A DNA stretch of 64,000 nucleotides from Pseudoips prasinana (lineage: Eukaryota > Arthropoda > Insecta > Lepidoptera > Nolidae). The stretch is from positions 3,472,001 to 3,536,000 of the forward strand of contig OX621266.1 of assembly GCA_951640165.1 (NCBI GenBank), in the 5' to 3' direction. The translations under genes and the position numbers were made by a program. The notes under the pieces were generated by a model, which did not search any database, had not been told where the DNA came from, and saw only the letters and a program-made list of their open reading frames with translations. Shown here one piece after another: positions 10,561 through 21,851 of the stretch (its first letter is position 1; each line of letters begins with the position of its first letter).

Positions 10561-11227
10561 AATTGTTATCGGCAGTACTAGGATGCGAACTAAAGTAGAT
10601 TGGTCACAAATTCCCGATATTACTTTGAATAACACTGTAATTCCATTGGCTAAAAATGTTAGAAATTTGGGAATCTTAATAGACATAGATCTCTCATGGG
10701 CTCCGCAAGTACAGGAAGTTAGCCGTAAAATCTTTGCTTCTGCTGGTTCTTTGCGAAGGCTTCGTAATTTCCTGCCTATTACCACGAAAATTGCGCTTGC
10801 ACAATCTCTCCTTCTTCCTATTCTCGATTACGCTGACGCCAGCTATCTTGATTTAACCCAGGAACAACTTGACAAACTTGAGCGTCTCCAAAATTTCTGT
10901 ATTAGGTTCATATTTGGTCTTCGCAAATATGACCATGTTTCAGAATTTCGTACTAAACTCAAGTGGCTTCCTATTCGTCTTCGTCGGAATGCACATATCT
11001 TATCTCTCTTGTACAATATTCTCTTTAATCCCTCTACACCCTATTATCTCAAAGAACGTTTCAAGTTCCTCAATGACACGCATGTCAAGTCACTGAGATC
11101 ATCAGAAAACCTGCAACTAACCTTACCAACGCATTCCACCAATTTCTACAGCAAATCATTTACTGTTGTAGCTGCTCGTCTCTGGAATGCGTTACCAGTA
11201 TGTCATAAGACGCGCTCAATCTTTACC
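10560..11227 (+). pseudogene. LINE-A RT C-terminal segment, first copy
   Basis: By eye this is nearly identical to 22466-23133: AIVIGSTRMRTKVDW, LLPILDYADASYLDL, GLRKYDHVSEFR, SFTVVAARLWNALP. Near the end a small insertion (GTATGTCATAAG against GTATCTATAAG) shifts the frame, so the reading ends in unrelated residues. Similarity stops at 11227 (CTTTACC) and AT-rich sequence follows. The segment lacks the 469 bp with the catalytic palm. It is one of two copies of the same ORF2 region in this locus. Confidence 0.88.
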
Positions 11228-12192
11228 CCCATAATCTAAACTCTTTTTTTAGATGTGTTCCCTAACGTTGTACCTGATCACCCTAACTAACGGCATACAA
11301 TTTAGTATCTAACTGAACCTAACTCTTATGTGTCTAATAAGGAATACTCCTTGATACTAATATGATCCTAAATTTTCTTAACTTAAATCATGAATTTATA
11401 TTCTTGCTGGATTTGATTGAAACAAGTTGATTTAAATTGGCCAGTGATTCGTCTAGTATGGTAGGAACCTATGTTGCACATAGTAATCCAAGAACTTTTT
11501 GAAAAGGAGAACAAACCAATCAATCCTGAATTAACTTTATCCTAATCATAAATAAACTTTCTAAACTTGAGGTAATTGTACAAGAGTGACAGAACTAATG
11601 AAGCCTAGTTTACCCTAAATTAATTACCATAATGGTATCTAAAATCTTATTAGAACTTTATTTTAATATATAAGACCATAAATATGTAGTTTTAATTCTA
11701 TAATTTCTCTGATAAACATAAAGTTTTCATACTACTTCTTATTGAAGTATAACTTATTTTCATAAGAGGATACTATGTTATTTGATAAGTCCTATATCCG
11801 CGAGGTACAATAGTCTCCGGCTCCATAGGGTCAAGACTCCTTCCGCGCTCCGGACTGCAAATGTCCTTAACAGGGATACTCTTTTATTCCAATTACAGAA
11901 AGGTCTGTGTAGGTTGTTAGTCATAGTCAATGTCCTTTGAAAACAAGAGACATGAGAGGGCTTTATCTTTTGACTACCCTACTTTTACTTATTTATTACA
12001 AAAATATATATGACTCTAGTTCATAATATATATATATTATATCAAGGAAAACATATATATATGAATAATATTTATAATTAACCTTATGTAATAACACAAA
12101 AGCCTTAATTTTTCATAAGTAACTTCTTGGATTCACCAATGTTGTAATATCTTCAGAAAGCTTATTCAATATAAGCAAGTTAATTTGAGAAT
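11228..12192. other. AT-rich unassigned stretch left of the LARD-like element
   Basis: About 960 bp without a convincing frame. Its right end (~12140-12192) loosely resembles a segment within the adjacent terminal repeat (~12380-12450), so it may be a diverged extension of that element. I see no clear terminal motif or target duplication. Confidence 0.4.
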
Positions 12193-13960
12193 GGTTCTAA
12201 TCGCAACCACTGGTTTGACTGTTAACAAAGTCAACCCATAATAATACTTCATCATTGTATTATTATTATTTGAGTCATCTGCTCAAGGAACTTCGCATTC
12301 CTGTCAAGGTTCAACAATTCTTGAACTTCAACATCAATTGTATAAGTAATACTATCTTGTATCACTTATGAAGATTTAGTTCTTTGTATTCATTACCCAA
12401 GTAATGACTGCTTGATATGAAAGCATTCAATATCAGTAAGAAAATCTGAATATGGTTCTAATTGGAACCACTTATATGACTATTAACTGAGTCAATATTA
12501 GTATAATCAATACTTTGAAGGTGTGTTATTAAACATTTGTAATTAATGTCAAAAATCAATGATCTCTTGATCTTCAACATGGTAGGTAGAGATGTTGCAT
12601 AATAACATCATTGGAACCTTGGTAAAGGTTCTACTAATCTTCCATAGACCCTTTGAAGACTGCTTTGCCGACCAGCCTTAAGTACCAAGACATCATTATG
12701 AAACTTAATATTTCCGGTTAATCCTAAACACAGCACGTCATGTTTGCTGTTGTAGCCTCTACTATCTTCCATAGAGAACTAAATAAGACTGTCAGTGACC
12801 GGTCTTAAACAAACAAGACATCAGTTTTCTCTTCCACTGATAGTACATGTATTCAAAACTAACCCTAGAAGGGATTTAACATCAGGTAAATAGTTAACAG
12901 CTATTAACCCAGTTAATAATTCAGGAACTTTTAATTAAAGTTATTATATTAATTATTATCTAACATTGATAGCTTTCATTCAATAATAGATATAATTCTG
13001 GTTCTATCGTCTAGTAAGTTTAAACATAGAATTAGTGTTAAAGTATTTGTCTTATAAATACATAAGTAACCTTTGGGACATAATCCTCATTCATCCCAAC
13101 ATATCCGTGGATGAGAATAGAATTGTTTTACCATTTTAGACTCGACTATATGTTATCGAGCATTCATAATAATGTAACGCTTTTAAATAAAAGTAACAAA
13201 GTCTCACCTGTGTTGAAAGTTTACCAACACGAGATGACGCTTCCTTCATTATCTCTCCTTTAAAACAAATGATACAACCAATATTCAGCCGATCTTCCAC
13301 TCTGATTACACCAGAAACGACGCTCACTTCTCAATCTTCTATAGGACTCCTGAAACCACACTTAAAACTTCTGAAACAACTTTTTTCTTTCGTTAGCGTC
13401 TGGCGCGAAGCCCCGCCATCCTCTTGACAGTCCTCCATATTGCCAAAATGCGTCGTCAATAATGCCACATCCGGTCAGTCTCATTAATTAAATAAATGTA
13501 ATCTGCATAATCACATAAAAATAAATAGTTAATCTTCTATCAAAACGACAGTTAGTATTATATTACACATATAAATTTATTAATACATTATCCATTATTG
13601 TATATGAATAATAAGTAGCTGTTTTGTGAAACAATCATTATTCCCGGTAATCCTATAATTGTTCCCATTGGTCGATTTCAAGATTAGAGAAGGGACTAAT
13701 CTTTATAGTAACTAGTGATGTCCCTATATGTAAATTATTACGATAATTGAACTAATGTTAAGCTTGTTCCACACATATTTGCATCGATTAGTCTAAATTT
13801 GATAATCAGGCATAATACGAATTAAAATACTATAAATCAGTTGTTATTTTTGTTTCATTTAAAAGATATTTTGCAACACGCCAGCTAAATTATAGAACGA
13901 TTAGCTGGACGAAGGATATGCGAATATTCTCAACGTGACGAGCCAGTATGGTTAGTTACA
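12193..13960 (-). repeat. Left terminal repeat (3' LTR in element orientation)
   Basis: It matches 20078-21851 with only about ten visible differences, including a 5 bp insertion in the other copy after 12754. The near-identity indicates recent insertion if these are true LTRs. It contains a first-exon-like segment (13201-13430) and loosely repeated internal motifs. Confidence 0.7.
13201..13430 (-). promoter_or_regulatory. First-exon-like segment with splice donor inside terminal repeat (copy at 21092-21320)
   Basis: Read on the minus strand, both terminal repeats hold a relatively GC-rich stretch with GAGGATGGCGGGGC (a YY1-type motif around a start region), several ATGs with short frames, and then ATGAAGGAAGCG running into CACAG or CTCAG followed by GTGAGAC, a good 5' splice donor at 13208/13207 and 21099/21098. 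The layout resembles the promoter and first exon of a eukaryotic gene. It could be the element's own spliced leader or a captured host exon. No protein family is recognisable. Confidence 0.4.
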
Positions 13961-13973
13961 GCTCCCCCGCTCA
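13961..13973 (-). other. Polypurine-tract-like run next to left terminal repeat
   Basis: The plus strand GCTCCCCCGCTC reads GAGCGGGGGAGC on the minus strand, ending exactly where the repeat begins with TG. The same arrangement is present at 48534-48546 in the third copy. Confidence 0.55.
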
Positions 13974-16900
13974 ATTTTTCAAATGTTAAACTTAAACCCA
14001 GTCTAACATGAGGAAAATTGGTCCCTATAACTTGATAAAGTAACTTGAACAAAATAAATTTAAATATTCTAGTTTATTAGAGTTGAAACTGGAAGTGCAG
14101 CTTTGATGTGTGAGTAAAATGAGTCCACTTGTAGACAATCCCCGCAAGTCAGAAATGTTGATTCATATACACTGTCTTGTATACCCATAAGTTATACACA
14201 CAAGCCATTTAAATCCTCAAGAAGTACTTGGTTGTGAGTCAAGCAAACGCTAGCCGTTCAAAATACATCAGTTCTCCGTTAAGAGTCATTTAATACCACT
14301 CCGGAGACCCGCATGCACTTTTCCTCGGAGGACCCAAAATTGTCGTGAGCATAATCCAATAGATACACAAACTTACAATGCAAACCCTCAACACCTAATT
14401 CACGAAGACAAACCCACAAATAAGACTAGATGTGCAGTGTAAAGTCGATTTGATAGCATTTAGCTTCTTGTGGAGTATGGACCTTTCATGAGACCAAAAT
14501 ACAACTTGGTAATAATTGTATACTATTCTAACACCAAAATACATCATAAAAGGTCGTTTGTATATTGTATATCGTTTCCAAGTCCCAACTCAAATTAACC
14601 AACCTCTAGCTCTGGTATTTGCCTCAATTTAAAGCCCTTACATATCCTCACTAAGTTTCTTTGTCAGTCATATTGTGGTTCAAAGTCAATGTCAAAGTAC
14701 CTTATATTTGTTTCCTCAACATTCCCAGACTTAACTTTCATGTCTTTGCACTCAACCTTAAATATAACCAAACCCGTATGAGCCAGAGGTAACGAATAAT
14801 TTCCATTAGTATTGCCTCCTCACAAGGATATAATTTCTAAATAAACATGTAACCTTTATTTTCTTTGCTTTATGTATATACATATATATATATATATATC
14901 TCAAAGAATTTTTCGTATTATACTTGACTAAATCGTTTTCAAACCCACTCTGATTTGGATATCAAATCATTTTCCATGCGTATGTTATAATTTCAAACAT
15001 ATTTTTAAATATTTATTTTATTTATTTAATTATTAAATTCAGGCTCTCCTGTTCCTATACACATAAATCACAATTCCATAAACTGTTATGATATAACTAA
15101 TATTGTATATACAGTACTCCAGCTATTTGTGTTAGTTATTATAAAGTAGCTGATAAAATACTATCGTATGAATTGCCAATATACATTGTAATAAAATTGT
15201 GTGAACCCAGACTACACTAATGAGAAATTATTCTCTTCCCCTGCTAGACTTTTCGATCTGTATTTACCTAAATAAAATAATCAACCCGTATAATGGTTGT
15301 TTGCTTCATCATCATCATCATATCAGCCGAAAGACGACGTTATTTACTTACCTAATACTTAATATTATTTAATGATTTGCAATATGCTAACCTTAGACTT
15401 GGCTCACACTGTTTTCAAATTTTAAGCTATACATATTCTAGATGCAATTTAGGATAGAATACCCATTCCAAAAACTCAAAATATCCTACTCAAATTGGAA
15501 AAGAATTTATTATCAACTAAATACTGATTTGATTTTCTAATATTGATATCAATCCCGAATTAAAAATGTGTAATTATAATAAATATATATGGATTGTCAA
15601 TAAATGACCCTGTCCATATACATAACAATTCATCTGCCATGCTTTACCAATCGATATAAATCAAAGAAAAAGGTAAAGCAATATCCTAAATAATAACCAG
15701 TTATGAGGTTCGCATAAATTACAAACTAGAATTAATTCGAAGGAACATCTTCATTCTTATTTTCGGAAATTGTTAGTAATGATCTTTGTAAAGTTAGTTC
15801 CTGAACTCGCAATACTGCTTACTTTGCTAATAATATTATCACAAATATAATTATTAGATCTTCTTATTGAATTTAAATTGAAACGAGAGTTTCTTTTCTT
15901 TTTCACACTAAACCTTTCATCGAAATCGAATCGAATCGAAACTGAGATTTATAGAAGTTTTATTTACCTCATTATTCTACCTATTAATTTATCAACACCT
16001 TTATACTACCCATTTCTGTCAGTAATTTTATTTAAAATCCAAAGAAGTCTCCTGTGTGTCAATATCTCATCTTTTCATAAAATTTGTCACCTTACGTAAT
16101 AACATCTAACATCATACCGAATATTTGTTCCAAATCTGGCAACATTATTCTGACATGTCAAAATCGATAACCTTATTTTTTTTTTTCAAAATCGTAATAT
16201 TTGATCTTACAAAGATATACTTTATTTCTATCTAGTACAAATGTTCTTATAAACAAATTTTGTACAATTGCACCTTGATTAGATTTACGTATTTACCTAT
16301 TGAATTATACGAAACATCAACTTACTACTCCGCTACTGTATTTCGAATCTAGCAACATGTACATGGAAAGTATTCGAGATCTGTGTTGTCAAAGGTATTT
16401 ACGGATAACGGCGCCAAATTCTAATTGTAAAGGCAGTATAACGTCTCCGTGGCGAAATATTATCAACATCAAAATAATAATAAAAAACCATAGTTTCTAG
16501 ATGTTGTACAAGAAGTACTAGGATTGATCATATAGTGGAAGAATTATCTAAATGATCATATTACTCAGATGGTTTTATAATCAAAAGTGAATTTGGCACA
16601 GTGTGATATTCTACAACTACTCCTAATTATATATTCTACATCGAGAGAATGAATAAGAATGCCTACAAATTTATATTCAGTTTTGTATGTATATCTATGA
16701 ACATAAGAAGAAACCTCAATTTGCTAAGGTTAGTAAAAATACTTTAAAACTTTTAATTGTGACCTATATCTAGGAATACTAAACATAGAATAAGCTATTG
16801 TATATTCTAGATCCTAGATAATTGTTTATTTATTTCCTGTCTAGTGTCTACATAACCTTAACTAATCCGTGATATTGAAATTTACCATGAATACTACTAC

Positions 16901-17380
16901 CTACTTACATTGTTATTTTATGAATTGGTTCATTAAGATTTTGTTATGAATGCTTAAAATCAGCCCAAGATGCTTTCACTGCTCCACCAGACAACTGCAT
17001 TTCATTAAATTACCAAAGCTGATTTAAATTACCTACTGTATAAAATTGCCATAACATCTTTCTTTAATTTATTTTGTAAACCCTAACTAACAATATGCTG
17101 CTTTCCTAACCTCTCTATTATCTTATTTTCAGAATACTATATTCTAAATGTAAAGAGGTTTATATGACAAAATTATTTATTGTCAAGATCAGTGCTACTA
17201 AACAACAAATGTATAACCATCATCGGGTAAGCATTTCTTTTGATACTATTATGAAGTATTTATTAACATCTTTGTTATTTGATTATACACTTACAATATC
17301 CTTATGTATAGAGAATGTCATAGCATTGACACAAAGAACATCTAAACTCTTAAATAAATACTTATCACTCACAGAAGTTT
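13974..17380. other. Non-coding internal region of LARD-like element
   Basis: AT-rich, with no frame above ~75 codons and no RT, protease, integrase or RNA-gene motif on either strand. The first ~900 bp recurs at 48534-49447. A second PBS-like TGGCGCCGTTATCC (minus strand) lies at ~16400. Confidence 0.55.
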
Positions 17381-17389
17381 CATTCTTTT

Positions 17390-18120
17390 CTATGTAGGAA
17401 TCGAACCCACTATTTGATCAAATGTTATTCATCTATAAGTTGATCCTAGAAACACTGAGATAAATTGCAAACAGCATACTGTATAAACTACAGATAATAA
17501 TATAATACTCCTTAATTAAATTCTACCAATAGAGGTTGAGGAACTACATTAGATACCGCTTGTCACTTAAAATAAAATATAAGTAATTATGATGATAAAT
17601 TGATAATATCATTATGATTATTATAACCTAAGTAAAGATTTTATACACAAAACTAGGCTCTTTAATCTGACTTAGTGTTAAAGCCTATAACTTGATTAAT
17701 AAAACTTTGTAACATATTAAAACTTATTTACTTACTCTCAAGTATAATCACACTCACAAAGGTTTCATTTTCTGTATAGGAATCGAACCCACTATTAGAT
17801 CCACTATTAGACCCACTATGAGATCAAAATTGATGTTAATCCTGGAAGCATTAAGTAAAGTTGCAAACTGCATATTGTATTAACTTAAAATATAATAATA
17901 TACAACTCCTTGATTAAATTCTACCATTGTAGTTTGAGTAAGATACCGATTTGTAGCCACTTTAGATAATATAATAAAAGTACTATTTCATTATGATTAT
18001 TATAACCCAAATAAAGATCTATACACAAAACTAGACTATTTAATCCGACTCAATGCCAAACATTTAAACTTATGTACATCACTTCTTGGTTAATAAAACC
18101 TTGTAACAAATAAAAGACCA
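17390..18120. repeat. Two diverged ~370 bp tandem segments, each with a tRNA B-box-like motif
   Basis: Segments starting near 17394 and 17773 share GTAGGAATCGAACCCACTAT or GTATAGGAATCGAACCCAC, then a similar order of motifs (TTGCAAAC...CATA, CCTTAATTAAATTCTACCA, TTATGATTATTATAACC, CACAAAACTAG). On the minus strand both carry GGTTCGATTCC, the consensus TΨC/B-box. They look like old copies of the SINE-related unit further right. Confidence 0.6.
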
Positions 18121-18130
18121 ACATTCATGT

Positions 18131-18590
18131 ATGATGTTCACACAGGAACACAATGTAAATCCTGACTCAAAACAACTATTTATGGATCACACAAATAGTA
18201 GCCATGTGTGGGCATCGAACCCAAAACACAAAGTAAATCCTGACTCAAAACAACTAATTATGGATCACTCAAATAATAGCCTTGTGTGGGCATCGAACCC
18301 AAAACACAAAGTAAATCCTGACTCAAAACAACTAATTATAGATCACTCAAATTGTAGCCATGTGTGGGAATCGAACCCAGAACACAAAGTAAATCCTTAC
18401 TCAAAACAACTAATTATGGATCACTCAAATAGTAGCCATGTGTGGGAATCGAACCCAGAACACAAAGTAAATCCTTACTCAAAACAACTAATTATGGATC
18501 ACTCAAATAGTAGCCTTGTGTGGGCATCGAACCCAAAACACAAAGTGACAGACTGTCTTAACCGCTGTGCCACTAGTAGGTTTATTCAGT
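18131..18590 (-). mobile_element. tRNA-derived SINE with its B-box half amplified in tandem
   Basis: On the minus strand 18547-18585 reads as a tRNA-derived head: TAGTGGCACAGCGGTTAAG, an A-box-like region. About 35 bp further is GGTTCGATGCC, a B-box. The part after the head is then repeated five times. An open plus-strand frame of 162 codons (18131-18619) is a by-product of the 78 bp period and is not a gene. The SINE sits inside the LARD-like element. Confidence 0.65.
18155..18544 (-). repeat. Five exact-period 78 bp tandem repeats containing a B-box
   Basis: GTAAATCCT starts at 18155, 18233, 18311, 18389 and 18467, a constant 78 bp step. Each unit carries GGTTCGATTCC or GGTTCGATGCC on the minus strand. 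Units 3 and 4 are almost identical, which indicates recent amplification. Confidence 0.9.
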
Positions 18591-18835
18591 ACACATTAAT
18601 TTTAAATACCCTAATTTAACAATATAATGAACATAAACATCTAAATATATTAGTTGTTTTTATATATTTATTAACTGTAACTATCTTATTTTAAATTGTT
18701 ATCCTAATTTATTTATTTATATTTTATTAACTCATGTTAGATTTATCACTAACTACCATGTACCCATTTGATGTCATTGTAATTGGACCATGTTCTTATG
18801 AGAAATAAAGACTTTACATCTTAACTTACTTGTCA

Positions 18836-19060
18836 TTATATATACATGCAGGATTGAACCCACAACAATAACAAATTCTAATAGTTATTCAGAATCTCAA
18901 ACTCAATTCACCTATTTAAATTGATACATTTAATTTATCACTTGACTTTATACATGCAGGAATTGAACCCACAACAATAACGAATTCTAATAGTTATCCT
19001 GAATCTCAAACTCAATTCACCTATTTAAATTGAAACATTCAATTTATCACTTGACTTTTC
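18836..19060. repeat. Two ~111 bp tandem copies with a degenerate B-box
   Basis: TACATGCAGG(A)ATTGAACCCACAACAATAAC begins at ~18842 and ~18952, followed in both by AATTCTAATAGTTAT and CTCAATTCACCTATTTAAATTG. GGTTCAATCC on the minus strand is a weakened B-box. Confidence 0.75.
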
Positions 19061-20058
19061 TTTTAATATCTGCATTTGATATTTTCTCCTATCAATAATT
19101 TAAAATAACCTATTTTTAATAATTTATTTGATCATAGAAGTTGACAGTTTCATGATCAAACTCAGTTTTTAACAGACTTCAAAAGAAGTTTGCTATTAAT
19201 TAATTACAATAATACAACCAAAGAATTAGCTGTCTCAGTAAATCAGCAGTATTATTATTAATGGTATCACCTGATGGTCAATAGTTACCATAACCTATTA
19301 TGTTAATCTATCTAGTATCTACCTAAAAATAAACAAGAGTTACACATTAAATAATGAGTATAGGACTTTGATGACAGTATATAATTTGTAAATACTATAT
19401 GAATTTTGCTTCCCTAAATAACCAAATGAATGACCCACCTGATGGCATTCTCTATAAAGGAAGTGATTTTGTTTCTTAAGTACTTGAATGAAACAATTTA
19501 TTGAAATTTCATTTTGTTTCAATATTTATTCATACTGAGAAATCAAATGTTACAATGCCTATAGTAACATCATGTGATTTTATCTCATTATATCCTTTCA
19601 CAACAGCTTAAACAGAAACTTGTTGTGGAATATATCTACCATACCTTCTACTATATCACTAATTATATAATAATTCTAATTGATTTTCCTATAACTTAAT
19701 TTATTATTTTACTACTAGTTGACTTATTTATATCTCTAATAATTTGATTATTTTCTTTCAGTTATTATAACTACAAATAAGTACTGAGATTGTTAACCTC
19801 ATTCTACAACTACCAGAAATACACCTGCATGGACTGCTACTACTAATGAATTCTCAAGATTAGAAATAAATTTAGTTTTTAAGTAATTGATTTGTCTGTT
19901 TCTCCTTTCAATACCCTTTCTCACGTCATCAATTATGTGCAGCTAAAAACTGCATCATGTAACCTATAATTCAATCAAACCAGCTTGAACAGTTTTCTAT
20001 CTAACTTTATATATAAATTACTGAAAATACTAATTAAAATAAAGCCTATTTATCCTGG
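19061..20058. other. Non-coding internal region, element-5' side
   Basis: AT-rich sequence with no supported gene. Short frames on both strands lack recognisable motifs. Confidence 0.5.
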
Positions 20059-20077
20059 AAAACGGCGCCACCAATTA
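20059..20077 (-). other. Primer-binding-site-like sequence
   Basis: The minus strand reads TGGTGGCGCCGTTTTCC three to five bases after the CA that would end the right (5') terminal repeat. TGGCGCC-type sites prime reverse transcription from tRNA 3' ends in many LTR elements. I cannot assign the tRNA with certainty. Confidence 0.5.
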
Positions 20078-21851
20078 TGTACCTAATAGCAACCACTGGT
20101 TTGACTGTTAACAAAGTCAACCCATAATAATACTTCATCATTGTATTATTATTATTTGAGTCATCTGCTCAAGGAACTTCGCATTCCTGTCAAGGTTCAA
20201 CAATTCTTGAACTTCAACATCAATTGTATAAGTAATACTATCTTGTATCACTTATGAAGATTTAGTTCTTTGTATTCATTACCCAAGTAATGACTGCTTG
20301 ATATGAAAGCATTCAATATCAGTAAGAAAATCTGAATATGGTTCTAATTGGAACCACTTATATGACTATTAACTGAGTCAATATTAGTATAATCAATACT
20401 TTGAAGGTGTGTTATTAAACATTTGTGATTAATGTCAAAAATCAATTATCTCTTGATCTTCAACATGGTAGGTAGAGATGTTGCATAATAACATCATTGG
20501 AACCTTGGTAAAGGTTCTACTAATCTTCCATAGACCCTTTGAAGACTGCTTTGCCGGCCAGCCTTAAGTACCAAGACATCATTATGAAACTTAATATTTC
20601 CGGTTAATCCTAAACACAGCACGTCATGTTTGCTGTTGTAGAATAGCCTCTACTATCTTCCATAGAGAACTAAATAAGACTGTCAGTGACCGGTCTTAAA
20701 CAAACAAGACATCAGTTTTCTCTTCCACTGATAGTACATGTATTCAAAACTAACCCTAGAAGGGATTTAACATCAGGTAAATAGTTAACAGCTATTAACC
20801 CAGTTAATAATTCAGGAACTTTTAATTAAAGTTATTATATTAATTATTATCTAACATTGATAGCTTTCATTCAATAATAGATATAATTCTGGTTCTATCG
20901 TCTAGTTAGTTTAAACATAGAATTAGTTTTAAAGTATTTGTCTTATAAATACATAAGTAACCTTTGGGACATCATCCTCATTCATCCCAACATATCCGTG
21001 GATGAGAATAGAATTGTTTTACCATTTTAGACTCGACTATATGTTATCGAGCATTCATAATAATGTAACGCTTTTAAATAAAAGTAACAAAGTCTCACCT
21101 GAGTTGAAAGTTTACCAACACGAGATGACGCTTCCTTCATTATCTCTCCTTTAAAACAAATGATACAACCAATATTCAGCCGATCTTCCACTCTGATTAC
21201 ACCAGAAACGACGCTCACTTCTCAATCTTCTATAGGACTCCTGAAACCACACTTAAAACTTCTGAAACAACTTTTTTCTTTCGTTAGCGTCTGGCGCGAA
21301 GCCCCGCCATCCTCTTGACAGTCCTCCATATTGCCAAAATGCGTCGTCAATAATGCCACATCCGGTCAGTCTCATTAATTAAATAAATGTAATCTGCATA
21401 ATCACATAAAAATAAATAGTTAATCTTCTATCAAAACGACAGTTAGTATTATATTACACATATAAATTTATTAATACATTATCCATTATTGTATATGAAT
21501 AATAAGTAGCTGTTTTGTGAAACAATCATTATTCCCGGTAATCCTATAATTGTTCCCATTGGTCGATTTCAAGATTAGAGAAGGGACTAATCTTTATAGT
21601 AACTAGTGATGTCCCTATATGTAAATTATTACGATAATTGAACTAATGTTAAGCTTGTTCCACACATATTTGCATCGATTAGTCTAAATTTGATAATCAG
21701 GCATAATACGAATTAAAATACTATAAATCAGTTGTTATTTTTGTTTCATTTAAAAGATATTTTGCAACACGCCAGCTAAATTATAGAACGATTAGCTGGA
21801 CGAAGGATATGCGAATATTCTCAACGTGACGAGCCAGTATGGTTAGTTACA
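20078..21851 (-). repeat. Right terminal repeat (5' LTR in element orientation)
   Basis: Near-identical partner of 12193-13960, 1774 bp, beginning TG and ending CA on the minus strand. It joins LINE-A ORF2 at 21852 (GTACCGTCC), where the first LINE-A copy reads GAGTACCGTCC. Confidence 0.7.

Larger units (their letters stand above)
12193..21851 (-). mobile_element. LARD-like non-coding element with 1.77 kb direct terminal repeats
   Basis: Two near-identical direct repeats (12193-13960 and 20078-21851) flank ~6.1 kb with no retroviral-type coding. On the minus strand the repeats begin TGTAACTAACC and end in CA. A purine run GAGCGGGGGAGC sits directly before the left repeat, and TGGTGGCGCCGTTTTCC sits just after the right repeat, as expected for a polypurine tract and primer-binding site. 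A third, partial copy at ~47690-49447 shows it is a family. Size and lack of gag/pol fit a large retrotransposon derivative. Caution: no matching TSD is visible, and similarity just left of 12193 to part of the repeat leaves the exact boundary open. Confidence 0.6.

Noticed and set aside
10063..10581. 172-codon plus-strand frame
   Set aside because: Antisense shadow of the minus-strand RT at 8958-10560.
13136..13327. 63-codon minus-strand frame in the terminal repeat as a complete gene
   Set aside because: It begins with GTG, not ATG, and runs through a splice-donor-like site. Kept only as a first-exon-like signal.
16390..16420. Second LTR end and PBS (TGGCGCCGTTATCC on the minus strand)
   Set aside because: No terminal repeat ends next to it, so it may be chance or an older nested remnant.
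18547..18585. Functional tRNA gene
   Set aside because: A- and B-box-like motifs are present but no cloverleaf or anticodon arm can be traced; the context is a SINE.
18131..18619. 162-codon frame with 26-residue repeats, looks like a repeat protein
   Set aside because: The repeat follows from a 78 bp (3 x 26) DNA period containing a tRNA B-box. Codon content is that of a non-coding array and the start and stop lie in flanking sequence.
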